NCBI RefSeq assembly: GCF_016907235.1 | Contig: NZ_JAFBBO010000001.1 | Span: 2,542,001-2,606,000, forward strand | Source: Oerskovia jenensis | Lineage (GTDB): Bacteria > Actinomycetota > Actinomycetes > Actinomycetales > Cellulomonadaceae | DNA: 64,000 bases | Reading direction: 5' to 3' | Part shown: one piece after another, positions 36,254-44,646 of the stretch | How the letters are laid out: every line of letters begins with the position of its first letter | Position numbering within the stretch: the first letter of the stretch is position 1 | The notes under the pieces: generated by a model | What the model saw: the letters and a program-made list of their open reading frames with translations, nothing else | What the model was told of the DNA's origin: nothing | Database searches by the model: none | Translations under genes and position numbers: made by a program

Positions 36254-36823
36254 GTGCCGATCCTCACCGAGCCCACCGTTCCCTCCGGCCGCCTGAGCGC
36301 GCAGCCCATGCCCGTCCTCGCGGGCGACGGTCTGACGCTGCGGCCCTGGGTTCGGGCCGACGCACCGGCCCTGCTCGTCGCCTACCAGGACCCGGCGATC
36401 CAGCTCTGGCACGCCCGCGCGATGGTCGACGTCGCCGAGGCGGAGACCTGGATCGACTCGCGGGCCGAGCACTGGGAGCAGGAGGCCGCCGGGGACTGGG
36501 CCGTCGAGTCCTGCGGCGTGGTCGTCGGGCGCGTCGCCCTGCACCACCTCGACCTGCACGAGGGCGGGGGAGAGGTCGGGTACTGGGTCCTGCCCGCCGC
36601 GCGAGGTCGCCGGGTCGCGCCGCGTGCGGTCGGTCTCCTGGTCGCCTGGGCGTTCGCGGACCTGGGCCTGCACCGTCTGCGGCTCGTGCACTCGACGCGC
36701 AACGAGGCGTCGTGCAAGGTCGCGCTCGCGGCGGGGTTCGCGCCCGAGGGCACGCTCCGGGAGAGCGGCAAGCACGTCGACGGTTGGCACGACATGCACC
36801 TGCACGGGCGCCTCGCCGGCTGA
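36254..36823 (+). CDS. GNAT-family N-acetyltransferase (RimJ/RimL-like)
   Basis: A 189-residue acyl-CoA transferase. LTLRPWVRADAPALL opens the domain, GEVGYWVLPAARGRRVAPRA (residues 105-124) forms the acetyl-CoA loop with the RGR pattern, and LVHSTRNEASCKVALAAGF precedes the C-terminus, as in RimL-type enzymes that acetylate protein N-termini. The GTG start has no strong ribosome site. Confidence 0.88.
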   Translation: MPILTEPTVPSGRLSAQPMPVLAGDGLTLRPWVRADAPALLVAYQDPAIQLWHARAMVDVAEAETWIDSRAEHWEQEAAGDWAVESCGVVVGRVALHHLDLHEGGGEVGYWVLPAARGRRVAPRAVGLLVAWAFADLGLHRLRLVHSTRNEASCKVALAAGFAPEGTLRESGKHVDGWHDMHLHGRLAG

Positions 36824-36891
36824 CGGGCCGCCCGCCTCATCTGGCCCTCATCCGCGGTGGCTACGCTCGGCGAGCCATCACATATACGGAC

Positions 36892-36923
36892 GATCCGGCG
36901 CTTTCTCCGCAAGGCGCCGGATC
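36892..36923 (+). promoter_or_regulatory. Hairpin between the acetyltransferase and DoxX-like genes
   Basis: GATCCGGCGC (36892-36901) and GCGCCGGATC (36914-36923) pair perfectly around a 12-nt loop. It ends 28 nt before the DoxX-like start codon and follows an AT-rich CACATATA stretch. It could be a terminator for the acetyltransferase gene or a leader structure. Confidence 0.5.
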
Positions 36924-36951
36924 TTCCGCACGCTCTCGACGAGGAGACCAG

Positions 36952-37545
36952 ATGCCCGCCGCCGAACCCCAGACCCTGACCTCGGCGCCCTCGCCGACCG
37001 CGCTCAGCGACCGGCCCGCCCCCAGCGACCCGCCCATGCCCAGCGACCCGCCCGCGCCCGGCGACCCGACCACCGGGCAGGGGCCCGCGCGGCGCTCCGA
37101 CGCCGTGGCCGTCGCCCTGGCGGTCCACCTGACGCGGTGGTCGGTGCCTGCGCTCCGGGTCACGCTCGGACTCGTGTTCCTGGGCTTCGGGGTGCTCAAG
37201 TTCTTCCCCGGCGCGAGCCCGGCGGAGCAGATCGTCACGCAGACCGTGGGGGCCCTGACCTTCGGGGTCGTGGAGGGTGCGGCGGCGGTCGTCCTCACTG
37301 CGGTCGTCGAGACCTTCATCGGGCTGACCCTCCTGACGGGACGGGGCCTGAAGGTCGGCCTGATCGTGCTCGCCGTCGCGCTCGTCGGCATGATGTCGCC
37401 CGTCGTGCTCTTTGCCGGCGAGCTCTTCGGGGACGGCATGACGCTCCTGGGCCAGTACGTCCTCAAGGACGTCGTCTTCGTCGCGGGGGCGGCCGTGGTC
37501 GCGGCAAGCACGCTGGGAGGACGGCTGACCGGCGATCCGAGATGA
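36952..37545 (+). CDS. DoxX-like membrane protein
   Basis: A 197-residue protein with an unusual 50-residue N-terminal Pro/Ser/Asp repeat (SDRPAPSDPPMPSDPPAPGDP) before four hydrophobic helices. LRVTLGLVFLGFGVLKFFPG and the following helices resemble DoxX-type proteins. The ATG has GAGGAGAC. Function unknown. Confidence 0.78.
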   Translation: MPAAEPQTLTSAPSPTALSDRPAPSDPPMPSDPPAPGDPTTGQGPARRSDAVAVALAVHLTRWSVPALRVTLGLVFLGFGVLKFFPGASPAEQIVTQTVGALTFGVVEGAAAVVLTAVVETFIGLTLLTGRGLKVGLIVLAVALVGMMSPVVLFAGELFGDGMTLLGQYVLKDVVFVAGAAVVAASTLGGRLTGDPR

Positions 37546-37564
37546 CCGCTCGAGACCTTCCGCA

Positions 37565-37598
37565 GCCCGACGGCGCCACGTGCGTGCCGCCGTCGGGC
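37565..37598. terminator. GCCCGACGGCG hairpin between convergent genes
   Basis: An 11-bp perfect stem (37565-37575 with 37588-37598) and 12-nt loop lie between the DoxX-like gene and the convergent ferric-reductase-like gene. The sequence CGTGCGTGCCGCCGTCGGG recurs near 39110. Confidence 0.75.
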
Positions 37599-37618
37599 CG
37601 GGGGAGGAGCGGTGCGCC

Positions 37619-38977
37619 TCAGGAGTCCCAGATGGCGCCGAACGCGGGGATGCCCCGCGACTCGAGACCCTCGACGACCTCGAACGTCGTCGGACGGTTG
37701 GAGATGCAGATGACGGCCTCTGCGCCGGTCGCGCGCACCGCGTCGAGCGCGAGGGCCACGAGGTCCGGCTTGCCCTGGGCGCGGGTGTCCCACACGAGGG
37801 CGTCCGGCAGCGACTCGGTGATCTCGGCGACGAGCCCGGGGCCGAACGTCTTCTCGGGTGTGCGCGTGACCCACACCAGGTGGGCCGGTGCGCCCGCGAG
37901 CAGGCTCGGCAGGCACGGGCCGATCCCGCTGCCCGTCGTGATCCACACGACCTTGCGGAAGAGCTTGCCGACGTTCCCGGCCCCGGCCGTGGGGACGCCG
38001 CGGACCCACACGTGGTCCGGCGGGGAGTCGATGAAGGACCCGGTCCAGTCGCCCGCCCGGGAGATCGCGAGGCGCAGCTCGGGGCGGCTCGGCGTGACGA
38101 GGTTGGCGAACGGGTGCCACTGGCCGAGGGGGTGCCGGGCGATCGTGGTCGAGGAACCCACGAACGTCCGCGGGTCGTGGTGGAGGCGCACGATCGCGAC
38201 GTGGGAAGACGGCGTGTGCACGTCCACGGCGACCTTGCGCAGGTGCAGCCACGGCAGCCCCACGCACACGACCACGACCGCCAGGACCCACGTCGCGGGA
38301 GCCGAGAGGATCGCGGCCCAGGGGTCGGCGGGCGCGAGGTCGTGCGCGAACAGGACGGTCAGGGCCACGAAGCCCGCGAGGGTCGACCACCCGCCGAGCC
38401 GGTGGCTCATCTCGAACAGGTCGTGGCGCCGCCGGCGCAGCGGCGCCGTGGCCAGGGCGGCGATCGTCAGCAGCAGCAGGGCGAGCGCGACGACCACCCC
38501 GAGGGTCGGCGACGACAGCGCGTCGCGCCCCGACGGGCTCAGGGCCGTCGCGGCGAACAGGGTGAACCACGCGGTCGCCGAGATCGCCGCCCCGACGTGG
38601 ATCCCGCCCAGGTGGTAGACCTTCGCGAGCCCCGCGCGGACGCGCAGCGGCCACGTCACGGGGGCGCTCGTGGCGAGGCGGAACAGCAGGTTGACCACGT
38701 GCTGCTGCCGGATCACGGCCGCGGCCCCGAGGTTCAGCGCGGCCGCCGTCAGGGTCAGGTCGAGACGTGCGGTCGTCGACGTGCCCGGGAGCAGGGCGAA
38801 GGCCGCCCCGACGTTGACCGCCAGGACCAGGACGACGAGCCGCACGTAGGGCATGAGCGCCGGGCGCGTCCACAGCCGCCGCCAGCCCGTCAGCAGGGGT
38901 GGGAGGTCGGCCTCGGTGGTGGTGTGCGCCACGGTGGTCGTGGCCGAACGGTGGTCGGTGGACTGGGGGGAAGTCAT
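37619..38977 (-). CDS. Ferric-reductase-like transmembrane flavoprotein
   Basis: A 452-residue protein. Six or so TM helices (about residues 40-245) contain His residues spaced as heme ligands (VYHLGGIHVG and SHRLGGW...LFAHD). The cytoplasmic half looks like a ferredoxin-reductase domain with the NAD-binding WITTGSGIGPCLPSLL (near 342) and the C-terminal AIWDS. It would move electrons from NAD(P)H via FAD and heme across the membrane. The ATG at 38977 has GAGGAGG; an earlier in-frame extension is rejected. Confidence 0.78.
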   Translation of the reverse strand: MTSPQSTDHRSATTTVAHTTTEADLPPLLTGWRRLWTRPALMPYVRLVVLVLAVNVGAAFALLPGTSTTARLDLTLTAAALNLGAAAVIRQQHVVNLLFRLATSAPVTWPLRVRAGLAKVYHLGGIHVGAAISATAWFTLFAATALSPSGRDALSSPTLGVVVALALLLLTIAALATAPLRRRRHDLFEMSHRLGGWSTLAGFVALTVLFAHDLAPADPWAAILSAPATWVLAVVVVCVGLPWLHLRKVAVDVHTPSSHVAIVRLHHDPRTFVGSSTTIARHPLGQWHPFANLVTPSRPELRLAISRAGDWTGSFIDSPPDHVWVRGVPTAGAGNVGKLFRKVVWITTGSGIGPCLPSLLAGAPAHLVWVTRTPEKTFGPGLVAEITESLPDALVWDTRAQGKPDLVALALDAVRATGAEAVICISNRPTTFEVVEGLESRGIPAFGAIWDS

Positions 38978-39262
38978 ACGGTGGCCTCCTCGTCGGTGCG
39001 CTGACCATACTGTGACGGAGACCGCCGGGGCGCGGGATCCACAGGGTGATCTGGTGGCGCGCTCCTTCACCCGCCCGCCTCGTGCGGCACCGGACCCGAC
39101 GACGTCGCGTGCGTGCCGCCGTCGGGCGCCGCGGGGCACGGGCCCGGCTCCCGCTCCCGACCGTGCACAGTCGGCTCCCAGACTCGGCATCTACCCTGGT
39201 CGGACGCTCGCCGGAACCGGCGCCCGCGTGCCCCGGCGATCCCGAGACACACCGGAGTCCTC

Positions 39263-39886
39263 ATGAAGAAGCTGCCCACCGCCCTCACCGTGCTCGTCCT
39301 GACCGCCGCCCTCGCGGGCTGCTCGACCGGCGGTGACGCCAGCGGGCCGGGGGACGGTCCGGCCGCGCCGGGCGGCACCTCGAGCACGGGCTCCGCCCCG
39401 GCCGAGGTCAACGACGTCGACACCCACTTCGTCGCGATAATGACCCCGCACCACGAGCAGGCCGTCGAGATGAGCGAGATCATCCTGGCCGTCGACGGCG
39501 TGAGCGCACCGACGCGCGACCTCGCGCAGCGGATCCTCGACGGGCAGGCCGAGGAGATCGGGACCATGCTCGGCTGGGCCGACGCCTGGGGCCTCGACGA
39601 CCTCATGCAGATGCACTCCGTGCACGTCGCGAACGGCATGCTCACGAGCGACCAGATGGGGTCCCTCGAACGCCTCGCGGACGCGAGCACGGGCGACCCG
39701 ACCGTCGTCGGCGAGGCCGAGAAGACGTTCCTCGAGCTCATGCACTCGCACCACGAGGGCGCGATCGCGATGACGCAGGGCGAGATCGAGGGTGGCGGCC
39801 ACGTCGGGCTCCGGGATCTCGCGCAGGTCATGGTCGACGTGCAGACGGCCGAGATGGCCGAGATCGACGCGCTGCTCGGACGGTAG
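39263..39886 (+). CDS. DUF305-domain lipoprotein (second of two)
   Basis: A 207-residue exported lipoprotein with a clear lipobox ALAGC (Cys20). Two DUF305 halves have their motifs: IMTPHHEQAVEMS (His pair near 64) and LMHSHHEGAIAMT (near 162), with Met-rich segments (LMQMHSVHVANGM, DQMG) that could bind copper. It is shorter than the copy at 23044, which has a Gly/His linker. No metal-transport gene is adjacent. It starts downstream of a GACGACGTCG/CCGCCGTCGGG repeat. Confidence 0.9.
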   Translation: MKKLPTALTVLVLTAALAGCSTGGDASGPGDGPAAPGGTSSTGSAPAEVNDVDTHFVAIMTPHHEQAVEMSEIILAVDGVSAPTRDLAQRILDGQAEEIGTMLGWADAWGLDDLMQMHSVHVANGMLTSDQMGSLERLADASTGDPTVVGEAEKTFLELMHSHHEGAIAMTQGEIEGGGHVGLRDLAQVMVDVQTAEMAEIDALLGR

Positions 39887-40181
39887 GTCGCGCCCGTCCG
39901 GGCGACCGCACCGCTCCCCCGGCCGCCGCACCAGCACGTGGACGAGGGTCGACGACAGCCCGTAGCCGACGCCGTCGCGCTCCTCCGCCACGACCGAGGG
40001 CCGGGTGGACCGCCGCAGGACCTCCCAGCCGGCGTAGGCGTCGTCGAGCAGACCGAGGGCCTCGTCCGACGTCAGGGGGGAGCTCGACCGTCGCAGGCCG
40101 GACGCTCCCGTCGGCGAGTGCCGTCTCCTGGCGTGCGGTGCCCACGTCGGTCGTGCGCGGCGGCTCCTCGGGCGTGCTCAC
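39887..40181 (-). pseudogene. Frameshifted gene of unknown function
   Basis: Reading from a GTG at 40181 gives a protein-like MSTPEEPPRTTDVG start that degenerates to Arg-rich sequence after about 33 codons. The next frame then reads SSPLTSDEALGLLDDAYAG onward to YGLSSTLVHVLVRRPGERC, again protein-like. The switch falls at a run of six G (40075-40080), where one fewer base would restore the frame. No stop is seen before the DUF305 gene, so the end is unclear. It may be a pseudogene, a phase-variable gene or a sequencing error. Confidence 0.5.
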
Positions 40182-40275
40182 GGTGCCGAGGCTAGCGCCG
40201 CGGCCACCGATGAGTTCCGCCCGTCCGCCCGGTCCACCCCCTCGACACACGTCCTGCGCACCTCTGGAGGTTCTC

Positions 40276-41121
40276 GTGACCGACACCCCGGCCGTCTCCG
40301 CGGCCGTCCCCGCGACCATCCGGTCCCTGCGGGTCCCCGGCGCCGCTCTCCACCACGAGGTCCGTGGTCAGGGGCCGCTCGTGGCGCTCGTCGGCGCCCC
40401 CATGGACGCCGACGCGTTCGCTCCCCTCGCCGACCTGCTCGCGGCCGACCACACCGTCCTGACGACCGACCCGCGGGGCATCCACCGCAGCACGGTCGAC
40501 GACCCGGACCAGGACACGCCCCCCGAGGTCAGGGCCGACGACCTCGCACGCCTCCTGGCCGGTCTCGACGCGGGCCCCGCGACCGTCGTCGGGTCGAGCG
40601 GTGGCGCCGTGACCGCGCTCGCCCTCGCCCAGTCGCACCCCGACCTGGTCAGGACGGTCGTCGCGCACGAGGCGCCGCTCGACGCCCTCATGCCGGACCG
40701 TGAGCGGCTGCACGCCGCGACCCGCGAGCTCGTGGCCGACCACCGCGCGGGCGACGTCGTCGGGGCCTGGCGGAAGTTCTTCGCGGTCGGCGACATCGCC
40801 GTCCCGGACGGGATGGTCGAGCACATGTTCGGCGGCGAGCGGGACCCTCAGCAGGTCGCGGACGAGCGTTTCTGGTTCGCGCACGACCTCCTGGGGACGA
40901 CTCTCTTCGAGCCCGACGTCGAAGCCCTGAGGGCCTCTCCCGTCCGGGTCGTCGTCGGGGTCGGCGAGGACTCGACGGGTCAGCTCTGCGACCGGACGTC
41001 GTCGGCGCTCGCGGCCCTGCTCGGGACGACGACCACGCTCTTCCCGGGCGACCACACGGGCTTCGTCGACGACCCGTCGGCCTTCGCCCAGCGCTTGCGC
41101 ACGGTCCTGCGGACCGCGTGA
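40276..41121 (+). CDS. Alpha/beta hydrolase
   Basis: A 281-residue hydrolase. The nucleophile elbow is GSSGG (near residue 120), an unusual variant of GxSxG. The acid lies in VVGVGEDSTG and the base in FPGDHTGFV near residue 260. A PRGIHRSTV segment follows strand 4 as in epoxide-hydrolase or haloperoxidase-like enzymes. The substrate is unknown. The GTG has TGGAGG upstream. Confidence 0.88.
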   Translation: MTDTPAVSAAVPATIRSLRVPGAALHHEVRGQGPLVALVGAPMDADAFAPLADLLAADHTVLTTDPRGIHRSTVDDPDQDTPPEVRADDLARLLAGLDAGPATVVGSSGGAVTALALAQSHPDLVRTVVAHEAPLDALMPDRERLHAATRELVADHRAGDVVGAWRKFFAVGDIAVPDGMVEHMFGGERDPQQVADERFWFAHDLLGTTLFEPDVEALRASPVRVVVGVGEDSTGQLCDRTSSALAALLGTTTTLFPGDHTGFVDDPSAFAQRLRTVLRTA

Positions 41122-41167
41122 GCCGCACCCTCCCGATCCACCCGATCCATCAGAAGCGAGGAGCACC

Positions 41168-41458
41168 ATGTCCTTCCAGGCCTATCTGGACACCATCGAG
41201 GACAAGACCGGCCTCACCCCGCGCCAGCTCGTGGCGATCGCCCACGAGAAGGGCTACGACGATCCGTCGGTCAAGGCGGGCGTGATCGTCGAGTGGCTCA
41301 AGGAGGACTACGACCTGGGCCGTGGTCACGCGATGGCGCTCGTCCACGTCATCAAGAAGGGCCCGACGATTGACAGCAAGCACGTCGGTTCGACGGGTAC
41401 GCACCGGGACGAGTCGGACACCCTGTGGCTGGACGGCAAGGCGACCAAGCCCGCCTGA
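41168..41458 (+). CDS. DUF4287-domain protein
   Basis: A 96-residue protein with the DUF4287 pattern: FQAYLDTIEDKTGLTPRQL, GVIVEWLKEDYDLGRGHAMALVHVI (residues 37-61). Relatives are small helical proteins sometimes fused to DUF5655. The function is unknown. The ATG has GAGGAGC, and the gene follows the hydrolase by 46 nt. Confidence 0.88.
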   Translation: MSFQAYLDTIEDKTGLTPRQLVAIAHEKGYDDPSVKAGVIVEWLKEDYDLGRGHAMALVHVIKKGPTIDSKHVGSTGTHRDESDTLWLDGKATKPA

Positions 41459-41486
41459 GCACCGCTCCGCCCACCGTCCCCGACGG

Positions 41487-41519
41487 CGGCCCGCACCCTT
41501 CGCGCGAGGGTGCGGGCCG
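41487..41519 (+). terminator. Terminator after the DUF4287 gene
   Basis: A perfect 13-bp stem (41487-41499 with 41507-41519) is followed by TTGTCAT. It lies about 30 nt after the stop and separates the gene from the riboswitch transcript. Confidence 0.82.
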
Positions 41520-41556
41520 TTGTCATAGCTGGACGGATGTCCGACTCGCGCGGTTC

Positions 41557-41596
41557 GTTACCTCATTGTGACAATCGCAGCGTCGCCATGTACCGT
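41557..41596 (+). promoter_or_regulatory. MtrA-like direct repeat and promoter before the riboswitch
   Basis: GTTAC, six bases, then GTGACA (41557-41573) resembles the direct-repeat target of the actinobacterial MtrA response regulator, which controls NlpC/P60 and Rpf genes. ATTGTGACAAT within it is also a 5-1-5 palindrome. A TTGTGA/TGTACC pair with a 17-nt spacing could be -35/-10. Assigned by eye. Confidence 0.5.
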
Positions 41597-41620
41597 CGAT
41601 TCTGCTCCGCAGAGAACCTT

Positions 41621-41817
41621 CTCGCTGGAGTGCCCCGGTGGACGCCGAACCCTGTCACCTCCGGAGCCACGAACTACACCCATGGCAGGGGTGGGGGACC
41701 CAATTTCGTGGGCACCGGAGACGGTGTCCTTGGGGTGAAGCCGGTCGGACCTCGGTCCGCCCGGCCGGGCAGAGTTTCTCCGGCCCGAACCCGACAGCTG
41801 ACCTCTCAGGCGTCCAG
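41621..41817 (+). ncRNA. Cyclic di-AMP riboswitch (ydaO/yuaA type)
   Basis: The 5' untranslated region has the class's conserved blocks: CCGAACCCTGTCACC near 41645, GGAGCCACGAAC, CTTGGGGTGAAGCCGG near 41730, and CCGAACCCGACAGCTGACC with CAGGCG near 41782-41812. CTGGA (41625-41629) pairs with TCCAG (41813-41817) to close the element. In actinobacteria this riboswitch controls wall hydrolases such as the NlpC/P60 gene that starts 12 nt later. High c-di-AMP normally turns the gene off. Confidence 0.93.
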
Positions 41818-41828
41818 GAGAATCACAC

Positions 41829-42617
41829 GTGACTTCACGCCCACGTGCGCGCCATCGTGCTGCGCACCGCCCCATCACCCCCTTGACCTCCCTCGGTCGG
41901 TCTGCCGCGTCCGGAGCGACCGCCGTCGTGCGTCGCAGCGCGGTCGTCGCCGCGTCGTCGGGCCTGCTGATCTCGGTCTTCACGGCCCCCGCGAACGCCG
42001 CCCCGGCGTCGGACGAGTCGAAGTCCATCGGCTCGGTCGACCTCGCCGCCGTGACCGCACAGGCCCGTGAGGCGCTGGCGACCAGCCCCGCGGTCACCGT
42101 CGCCGCCGACGCGGCCCTGCCGATCGAGCAGGCGTCCGTCGCGGTCACCCCCGCCCCGGAGCCCGAGCCGGCGCCCGCGCCTGCTCCCGCTCCCGCCCCT
42201 GAACGCTCGGCCGCTGCCTCGCGCAGCGTCGAGCGCGCGCAGCCTGCTGCGGCGAAGGCCGCTCCTGCTCCGGCGGCCTCGGCCTCGGGCTCTGCCGTCG
42301 TCGACATCGCCCTGAAGTACGTGGGCGTTCCCTACGTCTACGGCGGCTCGTCGCCGAGCGGGTTCGACTGCTCCGGCCTGACGCAGTACGTCTACGCGCA
42401 GCTTGGCGTCTCGCTGCCGCACCAGTCGGGCGCCCAGCGCGACGCCGGTACGCCCGTCTCGGCCGCCGAAGCACGTCCGGGCGACCTCATCTGGTCCCCC
42501 GGTCACGTCGCGATCTACGCCGGCAACGGCATGCAGATCGAGGCCACGACCCCGGGCAGCACCGTCAAGCACAGCAAGATCTGGCAGAACAACCCGACGT
42601 TCATCCGCGTCGGCTGA
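41829..42617 (+). CDS. Secreted NlpC/P60 peptidoglycan endopeptidase
   Basis: A 262-residue exported enzyme cutting D-Glu/diamino-acid bonds in the wall stem peptide. An unusually long Arg-rich signal peptide (cleavage near PANA, residue 58) is followed by a linker with a PAPAP repeat (about 110-140). The catalytic NlpC domain (150-262) has Cys181 (FDCSGLTQYVYAQLG) and His226 (GHVAIYAGNG). The GTG has AGGAG. The c-di-AMP riboswitch upstream ties its expression to osmotic and wall state. Confidence 0.95.
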   Translation: MTSRPRARHRAAHRPITPLTSLGRSAASGATAVVRRSAVVAASSGLLISVFTAPANAAPASDESKSIGSVDLAAVTAQAREALATSPAVTVAADAALPIEQASVAVTPAPEPEPAPAPAPAPAPERSAAASRSVERAQPAAAKAAPAPAASASGSAVVDIALKYVGVPYVYGGSSPSGFDCSGLTQYVYAQLGVSLPHQSGAQRDAGTPVSAAEARPGDLIWSPGHVAIYAGNGMQIEATTPGSTVKHSKIWQNNPTFIRVG

Positions 42618-42628
42618 CCCACTGCCCG

Positions 42629-42664
42629 CGAGGCCCCGTCCACAGACCTGTGGACGGGGCCTCG
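42629..42664 (+). terminator. Terminator of the NlpC/P60 gene
   Basis: A perfect 16-bp stem (42629-42644 with 42649-42664) and 4-nt loop lie 12 nt after the stop codon. Confidence 0.88.
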
Positions 42665-42748
42665 TGCGTTCCCGGCCCGTTGTGCCCGTCCGACGCCGGG
42701 CCGTCCTCCGCCGACGGCCAGCGCGCCGGCGCCGGTATGCTCCACGCC

Positions 42749-43051
42749 ATGCGCATCCCCAAGGCCGCGATCGGATGGACCGTCGCGGCCGTCGTCCTGG
42801 TCGGGCCGTTCGTCGCCTGGGTCGCGACCTGGACGACGACCGAGCAGACGTGCCTCGCCGAGGACGACCTGGTCTCGCACACGAACCGTTCCACGACGTA
42901 CTACCAGGTGCGGACGTCCTGTGGCCTGCTCCAGGTCAACGAGAACCGCCAGAGCCGGCTGGACGACGCGATCGACGCCGGGCAGACGTACCGGATGACG
43001 ATCGAGGACCGGACCGTCGTGCAGTGGCTGATCGAGGTCGAGGCACTCTGA
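42749..43051 (+). CDS. Small secreted or membrane-anchored hypothetical protein
   Basis: A 100-residue protein with one N-terminal hydrophobic helix (about 8-28), then an outside part with two Cys (near 35 and 58) likely to pair. No family recognised. The ATG at 42749 is chosen because the hydrophobic start fits an export signal; the frame extends 33 codons upstream without such features. Confidence 0.62.
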   Translation: MRIPKAAIGWTVAAVVLVGPFVAWVATWTTTEQTCLAEDDLVSHTNRSTTYYQVRTSCGLLQVNENRQSRLDDAIDAGQTYRMTIEDRTVVQWLIEVEAL

Positions 43052-43104
43052 CGGTGCCCTCGTGCGTGCCGCGACGTCCGGCCGGTCGGGCGTGGACCGG
43101 AGGG

Positions 43105-43521
43105 TCAGCCCACGAAGAGGCAGAACGGGTGCCCGGCCGGGTCCGCGTACACGCGCAGAGGCTCGACCGGGTCGTCCGAGCGGTCGAGCAGCAGGCGGGC
43201 CCCCAGGGTGACGGCGCGCTCGTGCTGGGCGTCGAGCGCGTCCCGGTCGGGGACCGTGCAGTCGAGGTGGAGCTGTTGCGGGACGGCCGGGTCGGGCCAC
43301 GTCGAGGGGCGCAGGTCCTCGACCTGCTGGAACGCCAGGGGGATGCCCCCGGGCGAACGCAGGACGAGCCAGTCCTGGCCGTTCGGGTCGGGGGTGCCCA
43401 CGGCCGGGGGCTCGTCGCCCGGGCGGTACTCCAGCCCGAGCAGGGCACGGTAGAACTCGGCGAGGGCGCGGGCATCGGTCGTGTCGAGCACGACCTGGCG
43501 GACGGTCGGGAAAGTGGTCAT
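43105..43521 (-). CDS. VOC-family (glyoxalase-like) protein
   Basis: A 138-residue protein of the vicinal-oxygen-chelate fold: two beta-alpha-beta-beta units with FPTVRQVVLDTTDARALAEFYRALLG at the start (TTD and EFY), QQLHLDCTV in the middle (His near 84) and ADPAGHPFCLFVG at the end. Members bind metal, bleomycin or act as isomerases or dioxygenases. The ATG has GGAGGTG. Confidence 0.88.
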   Translation of the reverse strand: MTTFPTVRQVVLDTTDARALAEFYRALLGLEYRPGDEPPAVGTPDPNGQDWLVLRSPGGIPLAFQQVEDLRPSTWPDPAVPQQLHLDCTVPDRDALDAQHERAVTLGARLLLDRSDDPVEPLRVYADPAGHPFCLFVG

Positions 43522-43749
43522 CGGGCACCTCCGTGGGAGGACGGTCTGGGGGGACGACGTCGTGCCGGCGCCGGACAGGGGCCCGACTCCTGACCCTCTC
43601 GAACCGGTCGGCGGGCGACCGCGCGACCCGTGTCCCTCCCCACCGTCAGGTCGGCCACCTCTCCGGAGTGTGGCACGGGACCGGTGACGGCACTCGCCGA
43701 GGGAGGCGCCCACCGCCCGGGCGGCGCCTCACGGGACGGGTCGAGCCCG

Positions 43750-44553
43750 TCAGACGACGACGGTCGCCACGAGGACCACCGCGAGCAGCACGAGGTAGGC
43801 CCGGGCGTGCACGCGGTCCGGCATCCGGCCGACGAACCGGCGCGTGAGCACGATCCCCAGGACGGATCCGACCGCCAGGCCGACGAAGGCCGAGAGATCG
43901 ACGTAGCCGAGGTGACCGGCCCCGACGACCGATGCCGAGGCGCCCCCGGCCACCACGTAGGTGATCGAGGCCGCGACGGCGACGGGCAGGCCGAGCGGGT
44001 TGGCGAGACCGGCGGAGTCCGTCATGGACCAGCCGTGGCGGCGGAAGAGCGGGACCGTCATGACGCTGCCACCCACGCCCAGCAGCGCCGCGACCGCGCC
44101 CACCGCGGGTCCGACGACGAAGGTCGTCGCCCGGCCCAGCGGGCGCGCGGGTCGTGCCGTGGCGAGGAACCCCGGGCGCAGCACCGCGTGGAGGAGCGTG
44201 ACCGCGAGGTAGACGACGAACGCCCACCGCAGAACCTCGCCGGGCACCAGGCCGGCGACCGAGGCGCCGAGCGCCGCGCCGATGGCGATGAACGCCGTGA
44301 GGGGCCAGAGCGCGTCGGTCCTCAACGTCCCGGCGCGATGCTGGGCGAACGTCGCGACCCCCGCGTTGACGACCATGACCGCGGACGAGGTGGCGACCGC
44401 GACGTGCATCCCCAGGTCCTCGGTGAGCGGTGCGGATCCCGGCCCCGAGAGGAGCCACAGCAGCAACGGAACGATCATGAAGCCGCCGCCGAAGCCGAAG
44501 AGGACGGTGGTGACGCCGGTGAGGCATCCGGACAGGAGCAGGACGAGGAACAT
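43750..44553 (-). CDS. TauE/SafE-family sulfite exporter
   Basis: A 267-residue membrane protein with eight hydrophobic helices. GVTTVLFGFGGGFMIVPLLL (residues 13-32) and VAALLGVGGSVMTVPLF (about 148-165) are the paired TauE signatures. It may export sulfite or another organosulfonate-derived anion. The ATG at 44553 starts the first helix and has a weak ribosome site. It is divergent from an AraC-family regulator, a common arrangement for this transporter. Confidence 0.9.
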   Translation of the reverse strand: MFLVLLLSGCLTGVTTVLFGFGGGFMIVPLLLWLLSGPGSAPLTEDLGMHVAVATSSAVMVVNAGVATFAQHRAGTLRTDALWPLTAFIAIGAALGASVAGLVPGEVLRWAFVVYLAVTLLHAVLRPGFLATARPARPLGRATTFVVGPAVGAVAALLGVGGSVMTVPLFRRHGWSMTDSAGLANPLGLPVAVAASITYVVAGGASASVVGAGHLGYVDLSAFVGLAVGSVLGIVLTRRFVGRMPDRVHARAYLVLLAVVLVATVVV

Positions 44554-44646
44554 CAGGGTCCACGCTAGGAAGCGAGCCCGGTGGCGCGCATCCGCGGACG
44601 TGCCAGGTTCCTTCGCGATCACGCCAGGGCTGGCTAGGGTCGTGGT

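Noticed and set aside
39191-39991. Minus-strand open frame over the second DUF305 gene
   Set aside because: Most of it is antisense to a clear lipoprotein gene; only its upstream end may belong to the frameshifted gene reported at 39887-40181.
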